Source: UBA6107 sp034430175
GTDB lineage: Bacteria; Chloroflexota; Anaerolineae; Anaerolineales; Anaerolineaceae
Direction of reading: 5' to 3'
DNA: 64,000 bases
NCBI GenBank assembly: GCA_034430175.1
Contig: DAOUFI010000012.1
Location: 50,428-114,427, forward strand
Below, piece after piece: positions 34,132 to 43,251 of the stretch (position 1 is its first letter; every line of letters starts with the position of its first letter). The notes beneath the pieces were generated by a model. The model saw nothing but the letters and a program-made list of their open reading frames with translations, was not told the origin of the DNA and searched no databases. Both the position numbers and the translations under genes were made by a program.

Positions 34132-35022
34132 GTGAAAATCGCCATCAGTGTATCCCGTCCCAACTTCCTTATCCTGGCCGTTGCCTGTGTTTTCATCGGG
34201 ATGGCTGTCGCCATTCACGATGTCGGCACTGTCTCGATCTTTGACGCTGTCCTTATATTTGTCGGCGGTGTGTTGGCACACGCCAGCGTCAACGCTTTGA
34301 ATGAATATGAAGACTACATGACCGGACTGGACGATCAAACCACGCATACCCCGTTCAGCGGAGGCACCGGCACCCTGCAGAAGGAACATGACCCGAAACT
34401 GGCACGCATTGCGTTTTGGACCGGGATCATTACCTCATTGATCGTTACCGCGATTGGCGTCTACTTCCTCATCACAAAAGGCTGGTCCATAGCAATCATC
34501 GGGACGATTGGATTGATCATCATCGTCAGCTACACGTCGGTTTTGAATAAGCTACCCCTCTTTTGTTTGTTGGCTCCGGGAATCGGATTCGGCACGCTCA
34601 TGGTGCTCGGCACCTATTTTTGTTTGACCGGCACTTTCAGCCTGGCAGCGGTGCTGGCGTCGTTCATCCCATTCTTTCTGGTTTGCAACCTGCTGCTGCT
34701 CAACCAGTTCCCCGATGTGGAAGCGGATCAAACCATCGGCCGCCGTCATTATCCCATCCTGATCGGACGCAGAGCCAGCGCGTGGATCTTTGTTTCATTC
34801 CTCGCGGCAACTTACCTGGTCATCCTCCTTGGGGTGGGCTTTGGAGCCTTCCCGGTTTGGTGCCTGCTGGGTTTGATTTCGCTTATCTTTGCAATTCCGG
34901 CTGCAAAAGGCGCACTGCAGCACCCTGAGGAACCGATCAAGCTCTTACCTTCGATGACCATGAACGTTCTGGCAAACATCACGACCCCAATCCTGGTAGG
35001 GATCGGATTTCTGATCAAGTAA
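34132..35022 (+). CDS. UbiA-family prenyltransferase (MenA-like)
   Basis: 296 residues from a GTG at 34132, with weak ribosome-binding sequence. About eight membrane helices. The prenyl-diphosphate motif 1 is NALNEYEDYMTGLDD near residue 55, and motif 2 is NQFPDVEADQTIGRR near residue 190. The pattern resembles 1,4-dihydroxy-2-naphthoate prenyltransferases of menaquinone synthesis, but no other men gene is nearby, so another aromatic acceptor is possible. Neighbours dinG and the permease give no functional hint. Confidence 0.8.
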   Translation: MKIAISVSRPNFLILAVACVFIGMAVAIHDVGTVSIFDAVLIFVGGVLAHASVNALNEYEDYMTGLDDQTTHTPFSGGTGTLQKEHDPKLARIAFWTGIITSLIVTAIGVYFLITKGWSIAIIGTIGLIIIVSYTSVLNKLPLFCLLAPGIGFGTLMVLGTYFCLTGTFSLAAVLASFIPFFLVCNLLLLNQFPDVEADQTIGRRHYPILIGRRASAWIFVSFLAATYLVILLGVGFGAFPVWCLLGLISLIFAIPAAKGALQHPEEPIKLLPSMTMNVLANITTPILVGIGFLIK

Positions 35023-35038
35023 GGTGTCCAAGAAAAAC

Positions 35039-35052
35039 CCTACCCGGGTAGG
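35039..35052. other. perfect 14-bp palindrome upstream of the fused permease
   Basis: CCTACCCGGGTAGG is its own reverse complement, extended by partial matches. It lies about 100 bases before the permease start and lacks a U-tract, so an operator is more likely than a terminator. TATCAT at about 35077 is a possible -10. Confidence 0.4.
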
Positions 35053-35153
35053 TGTCCTGTCTGGCCGGTTTGGGGTATCATGGATGTATATCAAAACCAC
35101 CTGATCCATTATTTTCATTTAAATCTTAGTTCAAACCAAGGTTCTGCTTAGCA

Positions 35154-38153
35154 ATGGATGACCCCAAGGAAGGCAAGCAACTCGATGAATTAATCAAACA
35201 GGCTTACGGCGCCCTGGCCAAGGGAGACCGAACCCAAGCCTGGGATATTGCATCTACCGCTGCCTTTCGCTATCCGGAGGATGAACGGCCCCTGCTGATC
35301 CTTGCAGCCATGTCGGAGCCGCGCCAAAGCGTGGATTACCTGCTGAAAGCACAGCGAATCAATCCAGCCAGCGAAATGGCGCGCAAAGGCATGCAATGGG
35401 CGCTTTCCCGCCTGAATCAGGAGAGTCTCCCCACCTCACCGGCGCAGCCAATTTTGACCCCACCCGAAGTATCAATTTCACACGAAGCGCCTCCAGCGCA
35501 GACGCAAACCAACCGCAAAGAAAGACGTCCCAGCGCGTTCGGTCGTGTTGCCAAATACACTGCTTTACGTGGTCTGGCGTTGTTCGCATCCGTCTGCGTC
35601 AGCATATTTCTAATCGTGTACATCGCCAACCTGGGCGGTTACATGGATACGATCCAAAAAGGGTTGATTAGCGAAAATATCAGTGGGATGCTGATGGGCG
35701 GATGGCTGAAGGAAATCCCGTTGGACCAACGCCAGCCGATCATTGACCAAACCCGCGCGGCGATGGAAGCCTCTTATGGGTTGGATAAACCTTATATTGA
35801 GAGGACTTTTAACTGGTTTCTACGCGGGATTTCATTCAACTGGGGTCAATCAAGGGTACATTACTCCATTGCTACCGAATATTATGAAGGCGCTTTTGTC
35901 AGAGAGATCAATACTGATGACATAGGCACGATCATTAAGGCGTACCTTCCGCGTACGCTGGTGCTGTTTGGAGTATCCAATCTTGGGCTGTTTATCGTCA
36001 GCATCTTCATCGCCCTGCCCATGGCGCTCAAGCCGCGCAAATGGACCAATCGGCTGATCATGTGGCTGGCACCGACTTCGTCCATCCCCAGCTGGCTGGT
36101 GGGAATCATCCTTTTGTCTCTGATGTATTACGTGATCGGCGATTTTTCGTACCAACTTGGCTACAACAGTTGGTCAATGACCTTCGATCTTTACTCCGTT
36201 CCAAAAATTTTCCGGAGCATGTTGCTGCCCTTCCTCGCCATCGTTTTCAGCAAGATCTTCCAGAGCATTTACACGCTTCGCAATTATTTCATGCTGTATT
36301 CGAAAGAAGATTACGTCGAACTTGCCGTAGCCAAGGGATTACCTGCCAGGCAACTTCAAAGCCGTTACGTGCTGCGCCCCACTCTCCCGACGATCGTCAC
36401 CAATTTTGTGCTCATCCTCATCAGCATCTGGCAGGAATGCATCGCCGTCGAATACTTCTTCAATATCGGCGGCATCGGCGGGTACTTCATGCAGGCACTC
36501 CACAACAACGACACCATGTCGATCGTTGCCCTGGTGGCCACTTTTGCCTATTTCCTGGCAGCAGCGGTTTTCATTCTCGATATCGTGTACGCCGTCATCG
36601 ACCCACGCGTGAAAATCGGAGAAACCCAGCAGATCGAAAAGAAATCTCACGGGCTGATCATTCCGCCCGCGCTTCGCCGCCTCTTTGGCAAGAAAGAAAC
36701 TGGGTATCGATATGGAAATACGCCAGCCACTGAACGCATTTCCCTGGGCAGGAAGATTCAGCTCCTTCCGATCAGGGTGAAGGCAGCCCTGACGCGCCGC
36801 TGGGATGAATTCCGTGGATTCATCAATACCTGGAATCGGGAATTGAAGCAATACCCCTCCGTGGCACTTGGCCTTTGGATGATCTTGATCCTGGCAGTCA
36901 TTTCCATTATGACTGTGACCGTGATGCCGTACAACAAGGCCATTTCGCTCTGGCGCGGAGACGATAAGGTCTGGATACGCAACCCAAAGGAAGCTCCTCC
37001 TGCCTGGACGAATTTCTTCTGCGCTGACAAGAAACCCGAGACGATCGATCTCTACAGTCAGAACCTGTCCGCTTCTCAAAGAGTGGAATCCATCGACACA
37101 GATGGGAACAGGCACGTGGTGATTACCTTTCCATTTGATTATCCATACACCTCGCTGCCCCAGGATATCGTCATCATGTTCACGACGTATCTCCCCCAGA
37201 AACAACCCTTCGTGCAACTCACCTGGATCACTCCCGACGGGCGGGAGGTCCCGATGAGCCATTTTGGCGTTAGCAAGGATTCAGTGTATTACCTCTCTCA
37301 AGATACCAAGATCGCGCTGACGAACAAGAATAAATCACAACTGGTCGAGTTGTTCATGCCCGCGGATGGGAATGAAAAAGCCGTGCAAAAGGGAAAGTAC
37401 CAGATACGCATGGACTTTACCCTCTTCGATGAACAAACCAATGTTGACGCTGAACTGATCGTGTATGGGCAGGTGTATGGTTTGGCCGGCACGGATGGGT
37501 CGAAACGCGACCTGACGGTGAACCTGCTCTGGGGTTTGGCGGTGGCGCTGTCGTTCGGCATCCTGGCCGCGGTGGGTACGACCCTCACCAGCGTGATGCT
37601 GGCAGCCATCGGCGCCTGGTTTGGCGGCTGGGTCGACGGTCTGATCCAGCGCATCACCGAGATCAATATGGTCATGCCCATGCTGCCAGTGGCCATCATG
37701 ATCTTCTATTTATATTCAAAGAGCTTCTGGGTGATCCTCGGCGTGACGGTCGGGTTGAGTATATTTGGCAATCAGGTCAAGAATTACCGTTCCATGTTCC
37801 TGCAGGTGATGCAATTGCCCTATATCGAGGCCGCGGTGGCATACGGCGCGCCTTCATGGCGCATCATCTTCCAATACATGATCCCGCGCATCCGCAACGT
37901 GATCATCCCCCAGTTGATGATCCTGGTGCCGAGTTACGTGTTCTTCGAGGCCACGCTGACCTTCCTCGGCGTCAGCGATCCCAGCCTGCCCACACTTGGC
38001 AAATTGCTGTTCTACATTTTCACCAACGGCGGCATTCAAATGCCGGCCTACATGATCCTGGAAACAGTGTTCGTGTTCCTGCTCATCAGCGTCGGGTTTG
38101 TGTTCATCGGATATGGGCTGGAACAATCATACAACGACAAGGTTGGGATGTGA
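35154..38153 (+). CDS. single-chain ABC permease: TPR-like domain + DppB-like + DppC-like
   Basis: 999 residues. Residues about 1-90 are helical repeats (LIKQAYGALAKGDRTQAWDIA, RPLLILAAM), TPR-like. After a Pro-rich linker, a DppB/OppB-type permease follows with a membrane anchor (about 145-165), an outer loop and a transmembrane core with the ABC-coupling EAA loop near VELAVAKGLPARQLQSRYVL. A second hydrophobic unit starts near 575 (LGLWMILILAVISI), has a large soluble insert (about 600-760), and ends in a DppC-type core with its own EAA loop (YIEAAVAYGAPSWRIIFQYM). Peptide or sugar importers normally use two separate permease genes; no ATPase or binding protein is next to it. No clear Shine-Dalgarno is seen. 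Confidence 0.85.
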   Translation: MDDPKEGKQLDELIKQAYGALAKGDRTQAWDIASTAAFRYPEDERPLLILAAMSEPRQSVDYLLKAQRINPASEMARKGMQWALSRLNQESLPTSPAQPILTPPEVSISHEAPPAQTQTNRKERRPSAFGRVAKYTALRGLALFASVCVSIFLIVYIANLGGYMDTIQKGLISENISGMLMGGWLKEIPLDQRQPIIDQTRAAMEASYGLDKPYIERTFNWFLRGISFNWGQSRVHYSIATEYYEGAFVREINTDDIGTIIKAYLPRTLVLFGVSNLGLFIVSIFIALPMALKPRKWTNRLIMWLAPTSSIPSWLVGIILLSLMYYVIGDFSYQLGYNSWSMTFDLYSVPKIFRSMLLPFLAIVFSKIFQSIYTLRNYFMLYSKEDYVELAVAKGLPARQLQSRYVLRPTLPTIVTNFVLILISIWQECIAVEYFFNIGGIGGYFMQALHNNDTMSIVALVATFAYFLAAAVFILDIVYAVIDPRVKIGETQQIEKKSHGLIIPPALRRLFGKKETGYRYGNTPATERISLGRKIQLLPIRVKAALTRRWDEFRGFINTWNRELKQYPSVALGLWMILILAVISIMTVTVMPYNKAISLWRGDDKVWIRNPKEAPPAWTNFFCADKKPETIDLYSQNLSASQRVESIDTDGNRHVVITFPFDYPYTSLPQDIVIMFTTYLPQKQPFVQLTWITPDGREVPMSHFGVSKDSVYYLSQDTKIALTNKNKSQLVELFMPADGNEKAVQKGKYQIRMDFTLFDEQTNVDAELIVYGQVYGLAGTDGSKRDLTVNLLWGLAVALSFGILAAVGTTLTSVMLAAIGAWFGGWVDGLIQRITEINMVMPMLPVAIMIFYLYSKSFWVILGVTVGLSIFGNQVKNYRSMFLQVMQLPYIEAAVAYGAPSWRIIFQYMIPRIRNVIIPQLMILVPSYVFFEATLTFLGVSDPSLPTLGKLLFYIFTNGGIQMPAYMILETVFVFLLISVGFVFIGYGLEQSYNDKVGM

Positions 38154-38246
38154 TCATTTATAAAAGTTCCAATCTCCCAACTTATTAAGAACTTGTGTGA
38201 TTTGACCTCGGTTATAATTACTTAATCATCCTTTACCGAGGTAAAC

Positions 38247-39788
38247 ATGCCGAATCCGCTGGTCGAATGTATCCCCAATTATTCTGAAGCACGCCGGCCC
38301 GAAGTGGTCGAAGCCATTTTGAGCTCGATCCGATCCGTGGCGGGCGTGACCCTGCTCGACAAGCACTCCGACCTGGACCACAACCGCACCGTCGTCACCA
38401 TGATTGGCGCTCCAGCCGCTGTGGAGGAAGCTGCGTTTCAATCCATCAAGAAAGCCGCTGAACTGATCAACCTGGACGAACACACCGGCGCGCACCCGCG
38501 CATCGGCGCCACGGACGTGGTGCCCTTCGTCCCCATCGCCGACATCGCCATGAGCGAGTGCGTGGAGATGGCCCGCCGCCTGGGCAAGCGCGTGGCAGAT
38601 GAACTGTCCATCCCTGTATACTTATATGAAGAAGCCGCTTCCAAGCCGGAACGGCAGAACCTGGAAAACATCCGCAAGGGGCAATACGAAGGACTCAAAG
38701 AAGAGATACTTACCCATCCGGAGCGCACGCCCGATTTTGGCCCGTCCAAGCTGGGGACTGCCGGCGCCACGGTCATCGGCGCGCGCGCCCCGCTGATCGC
38801 TTTCAACGTCTACCTCACCACTACCGATATCTCGGTGGCACAGAAGATCGCCAAGGCCGTACGCAACTCATCGGGCGGTCTGCGCTACGTGAAGGCTATG
38901 GGCGTGATGGTGGAAGGGCGCGCCCAGGTCTCGATGAACCTGACCAATTACCGACACACTCCGATCGCACGCGTGGTAGAGATGGTACGCCGCGAAGCCG
39001 AACGCTACGGCGTGGGCATCCATCACAGCGAACTCGTCGGCCTGGTGCCGCAGGAAGCGCTGGTGGACGCTGCCGTCTGGTACACGCAAATGGACCAGTT
39101 TGAACCGGCGCAGATATTGGAATCACGCCTCTTCGAAGCCTCCCGCTCCGCTGAAGGCTCATCCGCTGCTCCAGACTTTCTGACTGAACTGGCCAGTGCC
39201 GCGCCCACCCCCGGCGGTGGTTCCGCCGCGGCACACACTGCCGCCGCAGCTGCAGCCCTGGTGGCGATGGTGGGACGCTTGACCGTAGGAAAGAAGAAAT
39301 ACGCCGATGTGGAAGCGAAAATGTGGCCGATGATCGAGGCTGCTGATACTTTACGTGAAAAGCTGGTAAAGACTGTGGACGAGGATGCCGCCTCATTCTT
39401 GGGCTTCATTGCCACCACCAAATTGCCAAAAGAGACGCCCGAACAGATCGCAGCGCGTGAGCAAGCCATGGAAGCCGCCACCTTGGAATCAGCGAGGGTG
39501 CCATTTGAGACAGTCAAGCTGGCTTACCAGGTCATGGAACTGGCCGCCAGCGCTGCCGAACTGGGCAACCTTAACGCCATCTCGGACGCCGCCAGCGCGG
39601 TTCACCTCGCTTCCGCGGCCATCCAGAGCGCCGGGCTGAACATTCTGGTCAATGTCAAAAACCTCAAAGACCCCGCTGCCGCGGAGGAGTACGTCAAAGG
39701 GCTGCGCGAATACGAGCACAAGGCAAGCCAACTGGAAGAAAAAGTGAAAGCGGTCATCATCCAGCGTGCCGGGCTCGATTTGAAATAA
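38247..39788 (+). CDS. ftcD: bifunctional glutamate formimidoyltransferase / formimidoyl-tetrahydrofolate cyclodeaminase
   Basis: 513 residues after GAGGT. The transferase (about 1-300) has VECIPNYSEARRPEVVEAI, HTGAHPRIGATDVVPF (active-site region) and MGVMVEGRAQVSMNLTN. The cyclodeaminase (about 310-513, FchA type) has ELASAAPTPGGGSAAAHTAA and helical ALEQ-rich segments. It passes a formimidoyl group from histidine degradation to tetrahydrofolate and forms methenyl-tetrahydrofolate. No hut genes lie near; it may feed the folate pool used by the metH operon. Both domains are intact. Confidence 0.92.
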   Translation: MPNPLVECIPNYSEARRPEVVEAILSSIRSVAGVTLLDKHSDLDHNRTVVTMIGAPAAVEEAAFQSIKKAAELINLDEHTGAHPRIGATDVVPFVPIADIAMSECVEMARRLGKRVADELSIPVYLYEEAASKPERQNLENIRKGQYEGLKEEILTHPERTPDFGPSKLGTAGATVIGARAPLIAFNVYLTTTDISVAQKIAKAVRNSSGGLRYVKAMGVMVEGRAQVSMNLTNYRHTPIARVVEMVRREAERYGVGIHHSELVGLVPQEALVDAAVWYTQMDQFEPAQILESRLFEASRSAEGSSAAPDFLTELASAAPTPGGGSAAAHTAAAAAALVAMVGRLTVGKKKYADVEAKMWPMIEAADTLREKLVKTVDEDAASFLGFIATTKLPKETPEQIAAREQAMEAATLESARVPFETVKLAYQVMELAASAAELGNLNAISDAASAVHLASAAIQSAGLNILVNVKNLKDPAAAEEYVKGLREYEHKASQLEEKVKAVIIQRAGLDLK

Positions 39789-39795
39789 GAATATT

Positions 39796-39888
39796 CCTCA
39801 CCCCCTCCCCTTTCGCAAAAGCTGCGCGGGGGTGGAAAAACCGCTACCCCTCCCCATCCAAAAGATGGAGAGAAACGCAGGGGTGAGG
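39796..39888. repeat. intergenic inverted repeat of CCTCACCCC type
   Basis: CCTCACCCC (39796-39804) and GGGGTGAGG (39880-39888) bracket GC-rich, partly repetitive sequence between ftcD and dcd. It resembles short mobile intergenic repeats. No gene is present. Confidence 0.5.
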
Positions 39889-39919
39889 CACCAATCAAAG
39901 GACAACCGAGGAGGAGACC

Positions 39920-40474
39920 ATGGGAATCAAGGCTGACAACTGGATCCGCAAGATGGCGCAGGAGCAGAAGATGATCGAACCTTTCGTTGAGAACCAGGTT
40001 CGCCAGGGGGTGATCTCGTACGGGCTCTCCTCTTACGGCTACGACATTCGCGTGGCAGACGAGTTTAAGATCTTCACCAACGTCTTTTCGGCCGTGGTCG
40101 ACCCCAAGAACTTTGACCCGCGCTCGATGGTCGATTTCAAGGGTGAGGTGTGCATCATCCCGCCCAACTCCTTCGCCCTGGCGCGGACGGTGGAGTACTT
40201 CCGGATTCCGCGCGATGTGCTGACGGTATGCGTGGGCAAGAGCACCTATGCCCGCTGCGGCATCATCGTCAATGTCACCCCCTTCGAGCCAGAATGGGAG
40301 GGGTTCGTTACCCTAGAGATCTCGAACACCACCCCGCTGCCAGCCAAGATCTACGCTAACGAGGGCATTGCCCAGGTGCTCTTCTTCCAGGGCGACGAGC
40401 CGTGTGACGTCTCATACGCCGACCGCAAGGGCAAATACCAGAAGCAGCAGACAATTCTTTTACCCCATGTATGA
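39920..40474 (+). CDS. dcd: dCTP deaminase
   Basis: 184 residues after GAGGAGG. The trimeric dUTPase-fold signature is present: SYGLSSYGYDIRVADEF, the catalytic block GKSTYARCGIIVNVTPFEPEWEG and LEISNTTPLP with EGIAQVLFF. It deaminates dCTP to dUTP for thymidylate synthesis. Whether it also hydrolyses dUTP, as some bifunctional forms do, cannot be told. Length is normal. Confidence 0.93.
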   Translation: MGIKADNWIRKMAQEQKMIEPFVENQVRQGVISYGLSSYGYDIRVADEFKIFTNVFSAVVDPKNFDPRSMVDFKGEVCIIPPNSFALARTVEYFRIPRDVLTVCVGKSTYARCGIIVNVTPFEPEWEGFVTLEISNTTPLPAKIYANEGIAQVLFFQGDEPCDVSYADRKGKYQKQQTILLPHV

Positions 40475-40492
40475 TTTGTCTTCACCCTTGCC

Positions 40493-40519
40493 AAATGCGG
40501 ATATAATTTATCCGCATTT
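40493..40519 (+). terminator. hairpin after dcd with embedded TATAAT
   Basis: An 11-bp stem (40493-40503 with 40509-40519) and loop TAATT, followed by TAATTTAT. The sequence TATAAT spans the stem-loop edge (40502-40507), so the element may act both as terminator of dcd and as the -10 of the next gene. Confidence 0.6.
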
Positions 40520-40536
40520 TAATTTATGGAGCGCAA

Positions 40537-41736
40537 ATGTCCAGGTCATCATCCAAAATCATCTTGATCCTCATGCTCGCATCCTTGCTGGCGAGCTGCA
40601 GCAGCCCCACCACGCCCGCGCCTACCGCCACCACACTACCAACCAACACGCCCCAGCCCACCGCCACCCCCACCGCCACACCCGTGCCCTATTATGTGAG
40701 CGCGACGGTGCTTTCAGGCAAGATCCAGGCGCCCATCGTGCTCTATCACCGCTTTCGCGAGGAGCATGACAACGACTCGGTCTGGGTGAAGCTCTCGACC
40801 TTCAAAGAACAACTGCAAAAGTTGTATGACGCCGGTTACAGCCTGGTGTCGCTGCCCTCCTGGATCGACGGAACCTTCACGGTCCCCGCCGGACGCAAAC
40901 CGCTCGTCTTCACCATGGACGACGGGGTGTTTGCCGATCAGCTCTACATCGGCGCCGACGGTACCCCGGTGGAGAATTGCGCCATCGGTATCCTGTGGCG
41001 CTTTGCCAAGGATCATCCGGATTTCGGTTTCTCTGCAGCGATCTTTTCCGACGTGGGGGATAAGTATTACGCCGATATCGCCGCCGGTGATTGGTTTATC
41101 GTCAGTGAGGGGAACGCCTGGAAGAAGAAATTGGGTGAGGCCATCGCCTGGGGTTTGGACAACGACGTGGAGATCTACAGCCACACCTATCAGCATGTGG
41201 ACCTTTCCAAGACCGTTCCCAAAGACATCCTGCTGCAATTACAGATGGAAGATAATACCGTGCGCCAGTTCCTTTACCTGGCAGGAAGGCAGGATCTGAA
41301 CGAGAAACTCGGCAACATGATCGCCCTGCCCTACGGCATCTGGCCTGAGACCCAGGCCGGCAAAGACGTATTGCTGCACTACAAGAATCCCGAGGGTTTA
41401 CTCGTCCAGGCCATCTTTGAAGCCTATAATTCAGTTGATGCCCGGTTTACCCCGTCGTTTTACTCAGACGATTTCGATCCGATGAAACTGCCCCGCACCA
41501 CCGCCACCAATTATTCCATCGATTGGGTGGTCTCGAACAAAGACAGTGTGCCCACCGCGTTTGAATGCAAGCTCGGTCCCACAGACGAGAGTGCCAACGG
41601 CGATGCCGCCAAACTGCAAACGCTGATCACGACGGCGATCCAGGGCGGCGCCTGCCCAGAGGGTGTTTATAACGTGGGAGGGTTGATCTTCATCGCTAAG
41701 GGCGGCTTGGTGAGCCAATACGTTCCGCAGAATTAA
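40537..41736 (+). CDS. lipoprotein with polysaccharide deacetylase-like domain
   Basis: 399 residues. A signal peptide ends in LLASC (lipobox near Cys21), then a Thr/Pro-rich linker (about 28-52). The NodB-type fold shows PIVLYHRF, LVFTMDDGVF (Asp-Asp) and EIYSHTYQHVDLS (the SH...H metal-binding His pair), and a C-terminal segment LPYGIWPE. Enzymes of this fold remove acetyl groups from cell-wall or exported polysaccharide. As the metal ligands are retained, activity is likely. A GGAG precedes the ATG. Confidence 0.8.
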   Translation: MSRSSSKIILILMLASLLASCSSPTTPAPTATTLPTNTPQPTATPTATPVPYYVSATVLSGKIQAPIVLYHRFREEHDNDSVWVKLSTFKEQLQKLYDAGYSLVSLPSWIDGTFTVPAGRKPLVFTMDDGVFADQLYIGADGTPVENCAIGILWRFAKDHPDFGFSAAIFSDVGDKYYADIAAGDWFIVSEGNAWKKKLGEAIAWGLDNDVEIYSHTYQHVDLSKTVPKDILLQLQMEDNTVRQFLYLAGRQDLNEKLGNMIALPYGIWPETQAGKDVLLHYKNPEGLLVQAIFEAYNSVDARFTPSFYSDDFDPMKLPRTTATNYSIDWVVSNKDSVPTAFECKLGPTDESANGDAAKLQTLITTAIQGGACPEGVYNVGGLIFIAKGGLVSQYVPQN

Positions 41737-41768
41737 CTACGAATTTCACGAAACAATCCGAGTCCATG

Positions 41769-41807
41769 GTAGGGGCGCAGTTCAGTTCAGCGACGCTGCG
41801 CCCCTAC
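41769..41807. repeat. intergenic inverted repeat GTAGGGGCGCAG type
   Basis: GTAGGGGCGCAG (41769-41780) pairs perfectly with CTGCGCCCCTAC (41796-41807). No U-tract follows. It looks like a short palindromic intergenic repeat of the GTAGGGGCG kind found in many genomes, and could also stop transcription after the deacetylase gene. Confidence 0.6.
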
Positions 41808-41902
41808 AAGTACATATACCAATAATAATTCGTGCCATTCGCGGATAATGTTTTCTACCGGTATAATTAACCTATCGGAATTTGATCAATCGAGAGGCGG
41901 AA

Positions 41903-43246
41903 ATGGGAAAGATCACGCAGGTCATCAAACGTTCGGGGGCGGTGGTTCCCTTTAACGAGGAACGTATCAGTAACGCCATTTACCGCGCGGCCGTCGAGGT
42001 TGGCGGACGCGACCGCGCCATCGCTGAAGACCTTGCCCGACAGGTGGTTGCGATGCTGGAACAGAACAACACCGACGGTCACCCACCGCACATTGAAGAG
42101 ATCCAGGATGTAGTTGAGAAAGTGCTCATCGAGAACGGGCACGCCAAAGTAGCTAAAGCCTACATCCTCTACCGCGACGAACGAGCTCGTCACCGCAAGC
42201 AGCAGGAGGCACAGACCTCCCGTCCTTCCGAGAACATCCCCTGGGCCAAGCTCTGGCACATCCTCGATTGGTCCGTGGCGCATGGTGTGCACACCATGGA
42301 CGCGCTCAACCAGCGTCTTGATGCCGGTGAGTTTACCCAGATCGTGACTGAATCCGAGGCAGCTTATGTCGCCGATGTGGAAGCCGCGGTGAACGGCATC
42401 CTGGCGCGCAAGGATAAACTTAAGATCATCATCATCACCGGACCGTCGTCTTCGGGTAAAACCACGACCACCATCAAGGTGGGCGAACACCTCAAGAAGG
42501 TCGGCATCAAACTGGTGACACTCTCGGTGGACAATTATTTCTTCGACCTGGAAATGCATCCAAAAGACGAGTTCGGCGATTACGACTTCGAAACACCGCA
42601 CGCTCTCGAACTGCCGCTCATCAACCAGCACCTGACCGAACTCATCTCTGGCAAGGAAGTTTTGGTGCCTTTTTACGACTTCAAGTCGGGCAAACGCATC
42701 CCCGCCAAAAGCATGCCAATGAAGCTGGCTGAAAACGAGCTCATCCTCATCGATTCGCTGCATGGGCTCTTCCCCGCCATGACCCAGGACGTGCCGGATG
42801 AGCAAAAGTTCAAGCTCTATCTGGAACCGCTGCTGCAGGTGAAGGGCATTGACGGCGAATACGTGCGCTGGACCGACATCCGTCTCATCCGCCGCATGCT
42901 GCGCGACGCCGCCCACCGCGCCTACGATCCGCGCCAGACGCTGGAGCACTGGCATTATGTGCGTACCAGCGAGTTGCGCAACATACTACCGCACATCAAT
43001 ACCACCGACGCCATCGTTAATTCTGGCATGCCCTTCGAGCTACCTATCTACGCGCAAAAAATGCTAACCAGCTTTGAAGAATGGACAGCGGACTACCGCG
43101 GCGATCCACTTCGGGAGGATGCCTACGAAAGAGCCAGTCGCGTGGCCGGCATGCTGAAAAGCGTCCATCCAGTTGGCGACGAAAACATGATCCCCTCCGA
43201 TTCGGTCATCCGCGAGTTCATCGGCGGATCGACTTTGAAGTATTGA
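41903..43246 (+). CDS. uridine kinase-like enzyme with N-terminal ATP-cone
   Basis: 447 residues from the ATG at 41903, preceded by GAGAGGCGG; an earlier TTG at 41882 is less likely. Residues about 1-95 form an ATP-cone (KRSGAVVPFNEERISNAIYRA, VVEKVLIENGHAKVAKAYILYR), as seen in ribonucleotide reductases and NrdR. The kinase domain has Walker A ITGPSSSGKTTTT (about 180), SVDNYFFD and DFETPHALELPL. Uridine kinases phosphorylate uridine or cytidine. The ATP-cone suggests nucleotide-level control of the kinase. The next gene starts 5 bases downstream. Confidence 0.85.
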   Translation: MGKITQVIKRSGAVVPFNEERISNAIYRAAVEVGGRDRAIAEDLARQVVAMLEQNNTDGHPPHIEEIQDVVEKVLIENGHAKVAKAYILYRDERARHRKQQEAQTSRPSENIPWAKLWHILDWSVAHGVHTMDALNQRLDAGEFTQIVTESEAAYVADVEAAVNGILARKDKLKIIIITGPSSSGKTTTTIKVGEHLKKVGIKLVTLSVDNYFFDLEMHPKDEFGDYDFETPHALELPLINQHLTELISGKEVLVPFYDFKSGKRIPAKSMPMKLAENELILIDSLHGLFPAMTQDVPDEQKFKLYLEPLLQVKGIDGEYVRWTDIRLIRRMLRDAAHRAYDPRQTLEHWHYVRTSELRNILPHINTTDAIVNSGMPFELPIYAQKMLTSFEEWTADYRGDPLREDAYERASRVAGMLKSVHPVGDENMIPSDSVIREFIGGSTLKY

Positions 43247-43251
43247 AGCTT

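Noticed and set aside
38190..38218. TTGACC and TATAAT upstream of ftcD as a promoter
   Set aside because: The spacing between them is only about 6 bases; no other -35 fits well, so only the -10 could be real.
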